A DNA stretch of 64,000 nt from Candidatus Viridilinea mediisalina. GTDB lineage: Bacteria; Chloroflexota; Chloroflexia; Chloroflexales; Chloroflexaceae. Numbering within the stretch: position 1 is the first letter of the stretch; each line of letters opens with the position of its first letter. The DNA is taken from contig NZ_NQWI01000008.1 of NCBI RefSeq assembly GCF_002532535.1, positions 1-64,000 of the forward strand, in the 5' to 3' direction. The position numbers and the translations under genes were made by a program. The notes below the pieces were generated by a model. The model was not told the origin of the DNA and did not search any database. It saw only the letters and a list, made by a program, of their open reading frames with translations. Below are positions 36,117 to 44,530 of this stretch, in pieces.

Positions 36117-37052
36117 TTAGCGCAGCAAATCCTCCAATGCCGGGCGCAACTCATGAAAGCGAAACTGATAGCCCAACGCCTGAGCGCGACGTGGTAAAGC
36201 ACGCTGCCCCTTCACCACAAGATCGGCCATCTCACCAAGAGTGAGACGCAGACTCAATTCAGGCACGGCCAACCACGAAGGTGAACCGAGAACCTTACCC
36301 AGGATGTTGGTAAAATCACGATTCATCTCAGGCGTTGGTGCTGTGCCATTGAGTGGGCCGGTAACCTGTTGGTTCTCCAGGGCAAAGCAGAAGAGCCCCA
36401 CCTCGTCACTTGGATGAATCCAGGAATAGTACTGCGTACCAGGCATAATCGGCCCGCCAGCGCGCAGGCGGAAGGGCAGCATGATTTGGCCCAGGGCACC
36501 ACCATCAGGATCGAGGACAATCCCCGTGCGGATCATAGCAACCCGCACTCCAAACTCTTGCGCCCGTGCAGCCTCACGCTCCCAGGCGACACAAACCTCG
36601 GCTACAAAATCATTGCCTGCTGGCGTCTCTTCGTCAAGAATCTCATCGTTATAGTAGCCATAAAAGCCAATTGATGAAGCATTGACCAAGACGGTCGGGC
36701 GTTGCGTAGCGGCAGCAATCGCGTTCACTAAGCCCCGCGTCCCAAGCACGCGACTAGAGCGAATCTCTTCCTTGTAGGCCGGTGTCCAACGTGGGCCAAT
36801 CACCCCTTGTGAAATCGGCGCCCCAGCCAAATTGATAATGGCATAGGCACCATCAACTGCCGCCGCCCAAGCCCCCGTCTCGGCTGGTTGCCACGCAACA
36901 TACTCGGCAGCCCCGGGCAGGCGTGAGCGGGCTGTTGCCGGATTACGCGAGAAGATCACCAACTCATAGCCACGCTCACGCAGCGCGACAAAGAGCTTCC
37001 GACCGATCAGACCCGTTGCACCTGTGAGAATGACTCGTTGTGAATTACCCAT
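36117..37052 (-). CDS. TIGR01777 family NAD(P)-dependent epimerase-like protein
   Basis: A 311-aa atypical short-chain dehydrogenase. The Rossmann motif is LTGATGLIGRKL at the N-terminus; then come FSRNPATARSRL and IINLAGAPISQG, and RTGIVLDPDGGALGQIMLPFRLRAGGP, which are typical of this family. A C-terminal DUF1731-like part ends the protein. The reaction is not known. The ATG at 37052 is the family start. Confidence 0.88.
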   Translation of the reverse strand: MGNSQRVILTGATGLIGRKLFVALRERGYELVIFSRNPATARSRLPGAAEYVAWQPAETGAWAAAVDGAYAIINLAGAPISQGVIGPRWTPAYKEEIRSSRVLGTRGLVNAIAAATQRPTVLVNASSIGFYGYYNDEILDEETPAGNDFVAEVCVAWEREAARAQEFGVRVAMIRTGIVLDPDGGALGQIMLPFRLRAGGPIMPGTQYYSWIHPSDEVGLFCFALENQQVTGPLNGTAPTPEMNRDFTNILGKVLGSPSWLAVPELSLRLTLGEMADLVVKGQRALPRRAQALGYQFRFHELRPALEDLLR

Positions 37053-37094
37053 AATATTCAGCGTACCCCGATCATGAAACAACGTCAAGGTAGG

Positions 37095-37380
37095 GAGTGC
37101 CGACTTTAGTCGGCTTCCCATGTTGCGCCGTAGGGAGTGCCGACTTTAGTCGGCTTCCCATCGCTGGCAAAGACCTCAGCCGACTAAAGTTGGCACTACG
37201 ATGCCTGCGAATATGTACTATTCAGCATGACAGGCTGCTGGGGTACGTAACAATTTCTGCTTCCCTTAGTCGGCTTCCCATCGCTGGCAAAGACCTCAGC
37301 CGACTAACGTCGGCACTACGATGCTCGCCCATGGACTATTCAGCATGACAGGCTGCTGGGATACGTAACAATTTCTGCTT
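37095..37380. repeat. Cluster of family P palindromes and a direct duplication
   Basis: GAGTGCCGACTTTAGTCGGC occurs at about 37097 and 37136. A block of about 120 bp (TAGTCGGCTTCCCATCGCTG...CAATTTCTGCTTCCCT) occurs twice, ending at about 37265 and 37383. The gap holds no gene, but the PfkB remnant starts where the second copy ends. Confidence 0.75.
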
Positions 37381-37536
37381 CCCTAAGAGCCCAGTGGCCA
37401 ACCCGGCAAAGAGCGAGTCGCCGCTACCGATGCAGCTTACGGCCCGCACCAGCGGCGGCGCAGCATGCCATGTCGCCTCTTCCGTCGCCATCATGCAACC
37501 TTCGGCCCCCAAGCTGACCGCCGCAAGGCTGATGCC
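37381..37536 (-). pseudogene. PfkB-family sugar kinase remnant
   Basis: Reading the minus strand from 37536 gives GISLAAVSLGAEGC, an AT-EEATWHAAPP stretch, VRAVSCIGSGDSLFAGLATG and LLG. This is the C-terminal core of a PfkB kinase (1-phosphofructokinase type), with the catalytic GSGDS. Both ends are cut: on the 5' side by the membrane-protein gene in another frame, on the 3' side by the palindrome cluster. No other part of the kinase is in the window. Confidence 0.8.
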
Positions 37537-39640
37537 TTACCGGCATAAGCCCAATTCGTTCTAGTCGCACACTGATCGGGCGCAGGTCGCCGTTGCCGTA
37601 GAGCTGCTCGCCGCTGGTGGGTGGTTCGATGCTGTGCAGGTGGGTGATGTTGTTGCCACTGGCTAAAGGCACCAACAGGTGGTAGCGCCGTAGTTCGGGC
37701 GCTAGGGGCAGTTGGATTGAGGCTTCCGGCAAGGTGAGCTGGAGCGTGCGCGGCCCCCCGGCTGGGAGGGCGCTGAAACTGAGCCGATGAGGGCCTGCTT
37801 CGACGCCCATCAGGCCCAGTTCGGCAAGTTCTGGGAGCCAACGGTAGCGCGTAGTGGGGGCTGGTTGCTCCAGTGGGCCCCAACCATGACGCAGTTGCAC
37901 CACTGGCATTGCTTCGGCTGGGGGAACGGCGTAGACAATCAGCCATGCATCTTCGCTCAGGGGCGCATCAACGCCGAGCCCCGCTTCGACCAGCGCCCGG
38001 AAGAGTGCTTCGTCGCTCGGTTGCAGGTTGATCGGCCCCAAGAGTTGCTGCTTATAGCCAACAATATAGCGATAACCAAGGGTGTGCAGCGCGGCGGGCC
38101 AGCCCCCCGCTTCGAGTGCAATGTCGCTGGCCAATTGGCCCGCCTGAAGATCGCGCAGTACCGGCATGCCCAATTGGGGCTGCGGATAGGCCCGTGAGTG
38201 GTAACCACCACTGATCGGGCGTCCGTGGATGGTCTGGAAACGCATGCGCTCGGCGTCTCGGTAGGTGATCTCCGGGTGGAACGGGTACTCCAGTAGCGCC
38301 CCCGGCCCCGGCGGTAGCGTCGCGTAGAAGGCGGGCACTGGCGGTGTGCGCGTTACAATCGGGGCAGGCCAATATTCCAGCAGTATGAGGGCTGCCAACA
38401 GCGTGATGAGCAACATAGGCCGACCACGCCAGTGTTGCAGCAGCCAAGCCGCACCATACGCAGCCAACATACCGAGTGCAATCGTCACTAGCACATTGAA
38501 ACGATCAGGCTGGCGCGTAAGGCTTACAATTGGCAGTTCGGCGATCAACTGGTAGGGCAGAGGAATGCCGCTATCCTGGCCATTGATCCGCAGGCTTGGC
38601 CCAAGCGAGAGCAGCAAGAAGCTGCCTGCGGCCAGCCCCCAGGGGCGTGCAGCGGGGCGCTTCCAGAGGGCCAAGAGGGCCAAGAGCAGCAGGCTCAACC
38701 CCAGGTAGAAGCGCCGATTGACGCCATAATCCACTCCCCAGGCCCATGGAGCGGCCCCCCAGAGCGGATGCAGGCGTTGAGGCACCACGTAGGCCAACAG
38801 ATCAGCCGAGAGACGCGCCGGATCATCTGGGGGCAGGATGCTCACATAGTTGGTGCGGGCCGCCTCGAACAGCATGGCTGCAATCAGCGGCCCGCTGGTT
38901 AGGCTAAAGACGCCCGCCATCAGCAGTAAGGGGGCCAGCAGCGCGCGCATTTGGGCCAGCCCTTGCCGCCAAAGCTGCCACAGCACGATCAGGGCACTAA
39001 AGATCAACAGAAAGAGCGTGTAGTACCAATCGCCCCAGGCTGTAAGGCTCAAGAACACCCCCGCCCAGAGGACATGGCGGCGCCAAGCTTCAGCCGAACG
39101 CTCCAAGCTCAACAGTAGAAAATGGAGATACCAGGGTAACCACTGGTGGCTAAAGATCTGCAATTGCCCATCGCTCACCAGTGCGGCGATATGAAAGGGG
39201 CTGGCCACATAGACAATCCCGGCCAGCAGGGCGGGCGCCGGGCCACAGTAGCGGCGTGCCAGCAGCCACATGCCCAAGCCACCCAGCGCGAACGAAGCGA
39301 GCGCAATGGCATTAAAGCCTGCAATTGGCCCCCAAAGGGCCGTAATCGGCGCAACCGCCAGCGTATTGCCCGGCGACAGTGTATGAAAGAGCAAATTGGG
39401 CCCATCGGGATGGAAGAGCAAATCAGTGGCCCAGAGGTTGGTTGGACGACGCAACGCCTCAACCGTCCACCAGAGATTCCAGATATTCTGGTAGGCGTCC
39501 TCCAGCCCATCCTTGTGCGCCCCACCCGGCAGATCGCTGCTAAAACGCAGCACCAGCGGCCATGTGAGGGCGATGCCCAACATCAAATAGCCAAGCAATA
39601 CAAGCAGCCAAGCGGGAAGACGGATGAAGCTAGACACCAT
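37424..39640 (-). CDS. Polytopic membrane protein (glycosyltransferase-C/YfhO-like), aberrant C-terminus
   Basis: A 738-aa protein with about 10-12 membrane segments in the first 430 residues, starting VSSFIRLPAWLLVLLGYLML. The short loop after TM1 carries acidic residues (GAHKDGLEDAYQNIWNLWW), as in lipid-sugar-dependent glycosyltransferases of the GT-C type. A soluble C-terminal part follows. The final 34 residues, from about MPVRHQPCGG, are a frameshifted reading of a PfkB remnant, so the native end is lost. The ATG at 39640 overlaps the TGA of the threonine aldolase gene. Confidence 0.75.
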   Translation of the reverse strand: MVSSFIRLPAWLLVLLGYLMLGIALTWPLVLRFSSDLPGGAHKDGLEDAYQNIWNLWWTVEALRRPTNLWATDLLFHPDGPNLLFHTLSPGNTLAVAPITALWGPIAGFNAIALASFALGGLGMWLLARRYCGPAPALLAGIVYVASPFHIAALVSDGQLQIFSHQWLPWYLHFLLLSLERSAEAWRRHVLWAGVFLSLTAWGDWYYTLFLLIFSALIVLWQLWRQGLAQMRALLAPLLLMAGVFSLTSGPLIAAMLFEAARTNYVSILPPDDPARLSADLLAYVVPQRLHPLWGAAPWAWGVDYGVNRRFYLGLSLLLLALLALWKRPAARPWGLAAGSFLLLSLGPSLRINGQDSGIPLPYQLIAELPIVSLTRQPDRFNVLVTIALGMLAAYGAAWLLQHWRGRPMLLITLLAALILLEYWPAPIVTRTPPVPAFYATLPPGPGALLEYPFHPEITYRDAERMRFQTIHGRPISGGYHSRAYPQPQLGMPVLRDLQAGQLASDIALEAGGWPAALHTLGYRYIVGYKQQLLGPINLQPSDEALFRALVEAGLGVDAPLSEDAWLIVYAVPPAEAMPVVQLRHGWGPLEQPAPTTRYRWLPELAELGLMGVEAGPHRLSFSALPAGGPRTLQLTLPEASIQLPLAPELRRYHLLVPLASGNNITHLHSIEPPTSGEQLYGNGDLRPISVRLERIGLMPVRHQPCGGQLGGRRLHDGDGRGDMACCAAAGAGRKLHR

Positions 39641-40680
39641 CACTCAGCCAGCACCTTTTGCACCACCTCCAGCGTATGTTCAATCGCGGGACGCTCAATG
39701 CCGTAGTGGGTAACGGCACGGATGAATGTCCCACTCATGCTGCCCATGAGGACGCCGTGGGTACGCAGGTTGGCTACAAAGGTGCTAACAGGCAGCGCCT
39801 TGTTGCTCAGTTCAAAGCGCACAATGTTGGTCTGCACCCGACTCAGATCAAGCTGCACACCCGGCAACTCAGCCAAACCACTAGCGAGCAAGCGGGCATT
39901 GGCGTGATCCTCGGCGAGCCGTTCAATCATGCTGGTGAGCGCGACCATTCCAGCGGCAGCGATGATGCCCGCTTGGCGCATGCCACCGCCGAGCAGTTTG
40001 CGCACCCGCCGCGCCCGTGCGATAAAGGGCGCTGGCCCCGCCAACAAGGAGCCAATCGGGGCTGCCAGGCCCTTCGAGAGGCAGAATTGCACCGTGTCTA
40101 CATGTTGGGTCAACGTCTGCACCGGCAAGTTCAAAGCGATGGCAGCATTGAAGATGCGCGCGCCATCAAGGTGCAGCGGCACTCCCGCCGCCCGCGCCAG
40201 CGCATGGGCCTCCGCGAGATAGGCAGGCGTCAGTGCCGTTCCCCCACAGCGGTTGTGGGTATTTTCCAGACACAAGACACCCGCTTCACTAGTGTGAACA
40301 TCGTGAACTGGTTGGAGCGCCTGGCGCACCAATTCTAGTGGCAAACTCCCATCCGGCTCAGTGGGCAAGGTCTGGTAGATCAGGCCACCCAGGGCCGAAG
40401 CGCCGCCCGCCTCATAGTAGTAAATATGGCACTCATCGCCACAGATGACGCGCTGACCGCGCCCGGCATGGCTCAAGAGGGCACTAAGATTGCCCATCGT
40501 ACCACTAGGCACCAACAGCGCCGCCTCTTTGCCCACCAAATCAGCGGCAAACGCCTCCAACTGATTGACCGTTGGGTCTTCACCATAGACATCATCACCC
40601 AACGCAGCATGGCTCATAGCCTCGCGCATCGCGGGGCTGGGTAGGGTTACCGTATCGCTACGGAGATCGATCAATGTCAT
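39640..40680 (-). CDS. Low-specificity L-threonine aldolase
   Basis: A 346-aa PLP enzyme of fold type I that splits L-threonine or L-allo-threonine to glycine and acetaldehyde. It starts IDLRSDTVTLPSPAMREAM and contains GDDVYGEDPTV, LENTHNRCGG, HLDGARIFNAA and the PLP lysine Lys203 in CLSKGLAAPIGS. The length is normal. Its stop codon overlaps the start of the membrane-protein gene (TGATG), and the HD-GYP gene ends 15 bp upstream, so they may form one transcript. Confidence 0.93.
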   Translation of the reverse strand: MTLIDLRSDTVTLPSPAMREAMSHAALGDDVYGEDPTVNQLEAFAADLVGKEAALLVPSGTMGNLSALLSHAGRGQRVICGDECHIYYYEAGGASALGGLIYQTLPTEPDGSLPLELVRQALQPVHDVHTSEAGVLCLENTHNRCGGTALTPAYLAEAHALARAAGVPLHLDGARIFNAAIALNLPVQTLTQHVDTVQFCLSKGLAAPIGSLLAGPAPFIARARRVRKLLGGGMRQAGIIAAAGMVALTSMIERLAEDHANARLLASGLAELPGVQLDLSRVQTNIVRFELSNKALPVSTFVANLRTHGVLMGSMSGTFIRAVTHYGIERPAIEHTLEVVQKVLAE

Positions 40681-40695
40681 ACGAGCTCCTTCAGC

Positions 40696-43053
40696 CTACT
40701 CAAGCTCAAGCTCAAGGAAGGCTGCGACAACCTGAGGATCGAAGTGGCGGCCCGCCTCCTGACGCAGGTATTCACGCACCCGCTCAACATCCCAGGCAGC
40801 CCGGTAGGGCCGGTCGGAGCGTAGGGCGTCCCAGACATCAACGACGGCAAAGATGCGTGCCGGTAGCGGAATGGATTCGCCAGCCAAGCCATGAGGGTAG
40901 CCACTGCCGTCCCATTTCTCGTGGTGGTAGTAGGGAATATCGAGGGCCGGATGCAAATGGGCAATCGGGGCCAAAAGTTGGTAGCCATAGGTGGGATGGC
41001 GGCGCATCACCGCCCACTCCTCATCGGTCAGCGGGCCTGGTTTGAGCAGAATTGAATCAGGAATCCCCATCTTGCCAATGTCGTGCAGCAGGGCACCACG
41101 CCGCACATGCACAATTTCAGCTTCACTGAGGCCCATCGCCCGGGCGAGGCGCACCGTCAACTCCGTCACCCGCCGCGAGTGGCCTTCGGTCTCTTTGTCG
41201 CGCAGATCGAGCGCCCGCGACCAGCCTTCCAGCGTGGTGTCGTAGGCCATCACCAGGTCGCTATGGCTACGCTGGAGCCGCCCAAAGAGTTCGGCGTTAT
41301 CAATAGCCACGGCGGCACGTCCGGCTAACGTATCGAGATAGTCGAGCCATTCCGGTTCAGGGTTGAGCGAGCGGCGCTGTAAGACCTCAAGCACGCCCAT
41401 AATCTGCCCTTGGGCAATCAGTGGCGTAGCGATATAGGCGCGAAAACCGGCTGCGGCCAAAAGGCGATGGCGCTCGTCCAGTTCGGCTTGGAGTGACAAA
41501 TCTTTCACCCAAATGCGCCGCCGTTCGCGCACCGCCATGCCTGCCAGGCTCACATCAAGGCGCACACTGATGCTGCGCGGATAGGCATCCTGCAAGCCCT
41601 GGCCCGCCGTATAATCCAGAGTATGCTCCGCACTGTTGAGTAGCAAGACCGTAGCCGCATCCACGCCCAACTGGCGCTGCGCTTGATCTACCAACACCCG
41701 CAGACTCAAGCGCTTATCCAAACTTGATGTAATCGCCTGGTCAATCGTCTGCAGACTCATGAGACGCTGGAGACGGCGTTCGGTCTGCTCAAAGAGGGTG
41801 CTGCGCTGGATCGCATTCGCGGCCATATCGGCGATCCCGTTCAGCAGGCTGAGGTCGCCATCGTGGAAGACATGAGGGGCCACGACCCAAAGTACCCCCA
41901 AGGTGGCCTCATGAACCCGCAGCGGCACACAGGCGGCCTGATGCCCCTCCAGCGAAGTGTTGGTCGCTAAAGAGGGTGGCGGCGAGCCACAGTAGGGCAC
42001 CCCACTGGCAAGCACCTGCAACGTAGGGTCGTTAGCTCCCATGGGGTAGCGTCCGGTAAACTGGGCCCACACCCCAGCCCCCAGTTCAAAGATGGGCTGG
42101 CCGGTCGTCTCTTCGCGCAAGGTAAGGAGCGCCCCAACGGCACGCAGCAGCAGTAGGCTCTGGCGCAGCAGCGTCGGCAACATTTCAGCACGCGTGCGCG
42201 CTGTACGCAGCGCCGAAGCCATCACCAAGAGCGACTCGCGCTCCCGTTCGCGCTCAAAGCGCACCGAGACATCCTGCTTCACCGCAACAAGGTGGGTCAC
42301 CACGCCATCAATCAACACCGGGGTTACCGTCTGCTCTTCATGGTAGAAGCTGCCATTTTTGCGCCGGTTAATCAACTGGCCCGACCATCTTTGTCCGCCA
42401 AGGACGGTCTTCCAGAGATCTTCATACACCCGCTCTTCGTTGCGTCCTGAACGCAAGAGCCGTGAACTCACGCCAACCGTCTCTTCAGAGCTATAGCCAG
42501 TGAGCTGAGTAAAAGCCGGATTAATCCAACGGATGATTCCATCAATACTCGTAATCATCACCGCATTGGGCGAGGTTTCCAGGGCCGTACTGAGCAACTT
42601 AAGCTGCACCTCTGCATTGGCATAGGCGCTAATATCGCGCCCACTGCCCTCAATCACCAAGTCTTCACCATCATCACTGGCAATAATGCGGTGTTGCTGC
42701 TCGATCCAGACAATATGGCCGTCACGGTGGATATAGCGCAAGCGCATCCAGCATGAGCCAGAGTTGACATTCCAGAGCGCCAGCAGCAACGGGCGATCAT
42801 CAGGATGGATCAATTCCTCAAAAAGATCTGGGTTTTGATAAAATTCCTCAGGTTCATAGCCAATAATAGCAGTACAATTTGAGCTTACATATTCAAACGC
42901 AGGATCCGGGTTAACCCGATAGCGAAAAATGACATCGCGTGTCTGTTCGGCCAAAATGCGGGCTTGTTCTGCTACACTCAGGCGGCCACTCGCCAAAGGT
43001 GCCTCGGATTCGTCCATTGACAAGCGTTCCTGGTCCTCGCGGGTGCGTGACAT
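40696..43053 (-). CDS. PAS-PAS-GAF-GAF-HD-GYP signalling protein (predicted c-di-GMP phosphodiesterase)
   Basis: A 785-aa soluble protein. PAS domains at about 33-145 (VIFRYRVNPDPAFEYVSSN) and 150-270 (AVMITSIDGIIRWINPAF, then LVAVKQDVS), GAF-like domains at about 290-430 and 440-600, and an HD-GYP domain from about 620. Metal-binding HD is at 657-658 (HDIGKMGIPD), followed by HHEKWDGSGYPHGLAG and DVWDALRSDRPYR, so the active site is intact. It should hydrolyse cyclic di-GMP in response to small ligands or redox. Confidence 0.93.
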   Translation of the reverse strand: MSRTREDQERLSMDESEAPLASGRLSVAEQARILAEQTRDVIFRYRVNPDPAFEYVSSNCTAIIGYEPEEFYQNPDLFEELIHPDDRPLLLALWNVNSGSCWMRLRYIHRDGHIVWIEQQHRIIASDDGEDLVIEGSGRDISAYANAEVQLKLLSTALETSPNAVMITSIDGIIRWINPAFTQLTGYSSEETVGVSSRLLRSGRNEERVYEDLWKTVLGGQRWSGQLINRRKNGSFYHEEQTVTPVLIDGVVTHLVAVKQDVSVRFERERERESLLVMASALRTARTRAEMLPTLLRQSLLLLRAVGALLTLREETTGQPIFELGAGVWAQFTGRYPMGANDPTLQVLASGVPYCGSPPPSLATNTSLEGHQAACVPLRVHEATLGVLWVVAPHVFHDGDLSLLNGIADMAANAIQRSTLFEQTERRLQRLMSLQTIDQAITSSLDKRLSLRVLVDQAQRQLGVDAATVLLLNSAEHTLDYTAGQGLQDAYPRSISVRLDVSLAGMAVRERRRIWVKDLSLQAELDERHRLLAAAGFRAYIATPLIAQGQIMGVLEVLQRRSLNPEPEWLDYLDTLAGRAAVAIDNAELFGRLQRSHSDLVMAYDTTLEGWSRALDLRDKETEGHSRRVTELTVRLARAMGLSEAEIVHVRRGALLHDIGKMGIPDSILLKPGPLTDEEWAVMRRHPTYGYQLLAPIAHLHPALDIPYYHHEKWDGSGYPHGLAGESIPLPARIFAVVDVWDALRSDRPYRAAWDVERVREYLRQEAGRHFDPQVVAAFLELELE

Positions 43054-43210
43054 GGCTATCCATCGCGGTCTGCTATGTGAAGCTAGTGAAAAAAAATAGC
43101 GGTGCCTAGCCGAGGTAGCCTAACGGCAACGTTTGGCACAAATAGGGTTAATATTCAGTATAGCATAGGAGCGCGAACCATTTTTTTAGTAAAGGACTAC
43201 CAATTGCCTA

Positions 43211-43319
43211 CTCAGAAGCTGCCTGAAAAGCCCGGGGGGCATACGCTGGAGTGCCGGCTTTAGCCGGCTGAAGCCGGCACTCCAACGCCAAACCATAGAC
43301 TTTTGAGACAGCCTCTCAT
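43211..43319. mobile_element. TGTCTGAAAA-family element, fullest copy (about 109 bp)
   Basis: The ends CTCAGAAGCTGCCTGAAAAG and the inverted CTTTTGAGACAGCCTCTCATG enclose the palindrome TGGAGTGCCGGCTTTAGCC-GGCTGAAGCCGGCACTCCA. The right end overlaps the stop codon of the lipoprotein gene (43316-43318). There is no coding capacity. Confidence 0.78.
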
Positions 43320-44224
43320 GGCGCAGGCAACACCACCGGCTGACCGGCGGCCAACTGGGCCAAGGCTGGCTCCATTTCGGCAAAGGTGATCCCGCCCTCA
43401 AAGCGGGCCTGAATGATTCCTTGGGCATCGATCAAGAAGGTCCACGGCTCGGTTCGCAAGTTCCATTCGGCCATTTCAGGCACATGGCGTTGGGCCTCGA
43501 ACGATTCGGCAAAGGGATAGGGGAAGACCTCAATGTGCAAAAAGTTCACCTCGGCGCCATACTGCGCTTTGAGTTCTTTGAGTACCATCTGGTTGGGCGC
43601 ACACACAGCAGTGACACAGTAGCCCGGCGTGGCAAAGGTCAAGACAAAGGGCTGCTCGGCTTCCAGCGCCTCCGCAACGGTCAATTGGTAGAAATCGGGA
43701 TCAGGCAGGATGTCGGAGGTCAATTGGGCCAGATCAGGCACATCACGTATGGTCAAGTTTTGACTAGGAAACGCCGACGCCCCCACTGGCGGCACCAACG
43801 GCTCGGCCAGCACATCAAGGCGCAAGCGGCTCGATCCGAGCGTCCCCTCGCCCTGGTTTACCACCAACTCTAGCCCCCAGCCCCCCGGCTGATCAAAGTC
43901 GGCATAGCCCACATAGAGCCCAAAGGGCAAACCCTGCCCCCGATAGATTGCCCGCGATTCGCTATAGACCTCGCTGGGGTCTGCGCCATCAAGGTAGTAG
44001 AAGCGCATGCCCAATTCAAGTTCAGGGTCATTGATTGGCCCGCCCCCTTGCAACACGCCCAAGGCGATGCGGTTGGGGCCTAACGCCAACTCCGAAACGG
44101 CCAGCACCGGCATCAAGACTGGGGCATCTGCTGGTTGCGCCCCATTGGAAGGCGGTGCCGTTGCGGCCTCTTGGCACGCCGTGAGCCCCAACATGAGTAT
44201 GAGTATAAAGAAAATACGGATCAA
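43316..44224 (-). CDS. Lipoprotein with thioredoxin-like C-terminal domain
   Basis: A 302-aa protein starting at TTG. The signal peptide ends in a lipobox (MLGLTAC, Cys at about 17), so it is a predicted lipoprotein. Residues about 30-150 form a beta-rich domain of unknown type. The C-terminal part (about 185-300) is thioredoxin/peroxiredoxin-like: FVLTFATPGYCVTAVCAPN holds a CxxxxC pair, then LHIEVFPYPFAESF and WTFLIDAQGIIQARFEGG. A role in extracytoplasmic thiol chemistry is inferred. The ribosome site is weak. Confidence 0.78.
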   Translation of the reverse strand: MIRIFFILILMLGLTACQEAATAPPSNGAQPADAPVLMPVLAVSELALGPNRIALGVLQGGGPINDPELELGMRFYYLDGADPSEVYSESRAIYRGQGLPFGLYVGYADFDQPGGWGLELVVNQGEGTLGSSRLRLDVLAEPLVPPVGASAFPSQNLTIRDVPDLAQLTSDILPDPDFYQLTVAEALEAEQPFVLTFATPGYCVTAVCAPNQMVLKELKAQYGAEVNFLHIEVFPYPFAESFEAQRHVPEMAEWNLRTEPWTFLIDAQGIIQARFEGGITFAEMEPALAQLAAGQPVVLPAP

Positions 44225-44267
44225 CGTGGTTGCTTTCTATCAGAGACTTTCAGGTATAGAGTTTTTG

Positions 44268-44505
44268 CAGAGATACAGAGTTGTTCACCACAGAGACACA
44301 GAGAACACAGAGCGGGGTATGGCACGGCTATCACCAGCGTTGGCACTCTCTACTGTTCCAAACTCTGTGCCCAGAGATACAGAGTTGTTCACCACAGAGA
44401 CACAGAGAACACAGAGCGAGGTATGGTACGGCTATCACCAGCGTTGGCACTCCCTACTGTTCCAAACTCTGTGCCCTCGGTGCCTCTGTGGTGTAATCCT
44501 CGGTA
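44268..44505. repeat. 104-bp tandem duplication with CACAGAGA octamers
   Basis: A block starting CAGAGATACAGAGTTGTTCA at 44268 is repeated from 44372 with about four differences. Each copy contains the octamer run CACAGAGACACAGAGAACAC. An inverted CCTCGGTGCCTCTGTGGTG ends the region. No gene lies in 44225-44530. Confidence 0.8.
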
Positions 44506-44530
44506 TCTCTTCATTTCCTACTCCCTCGCT

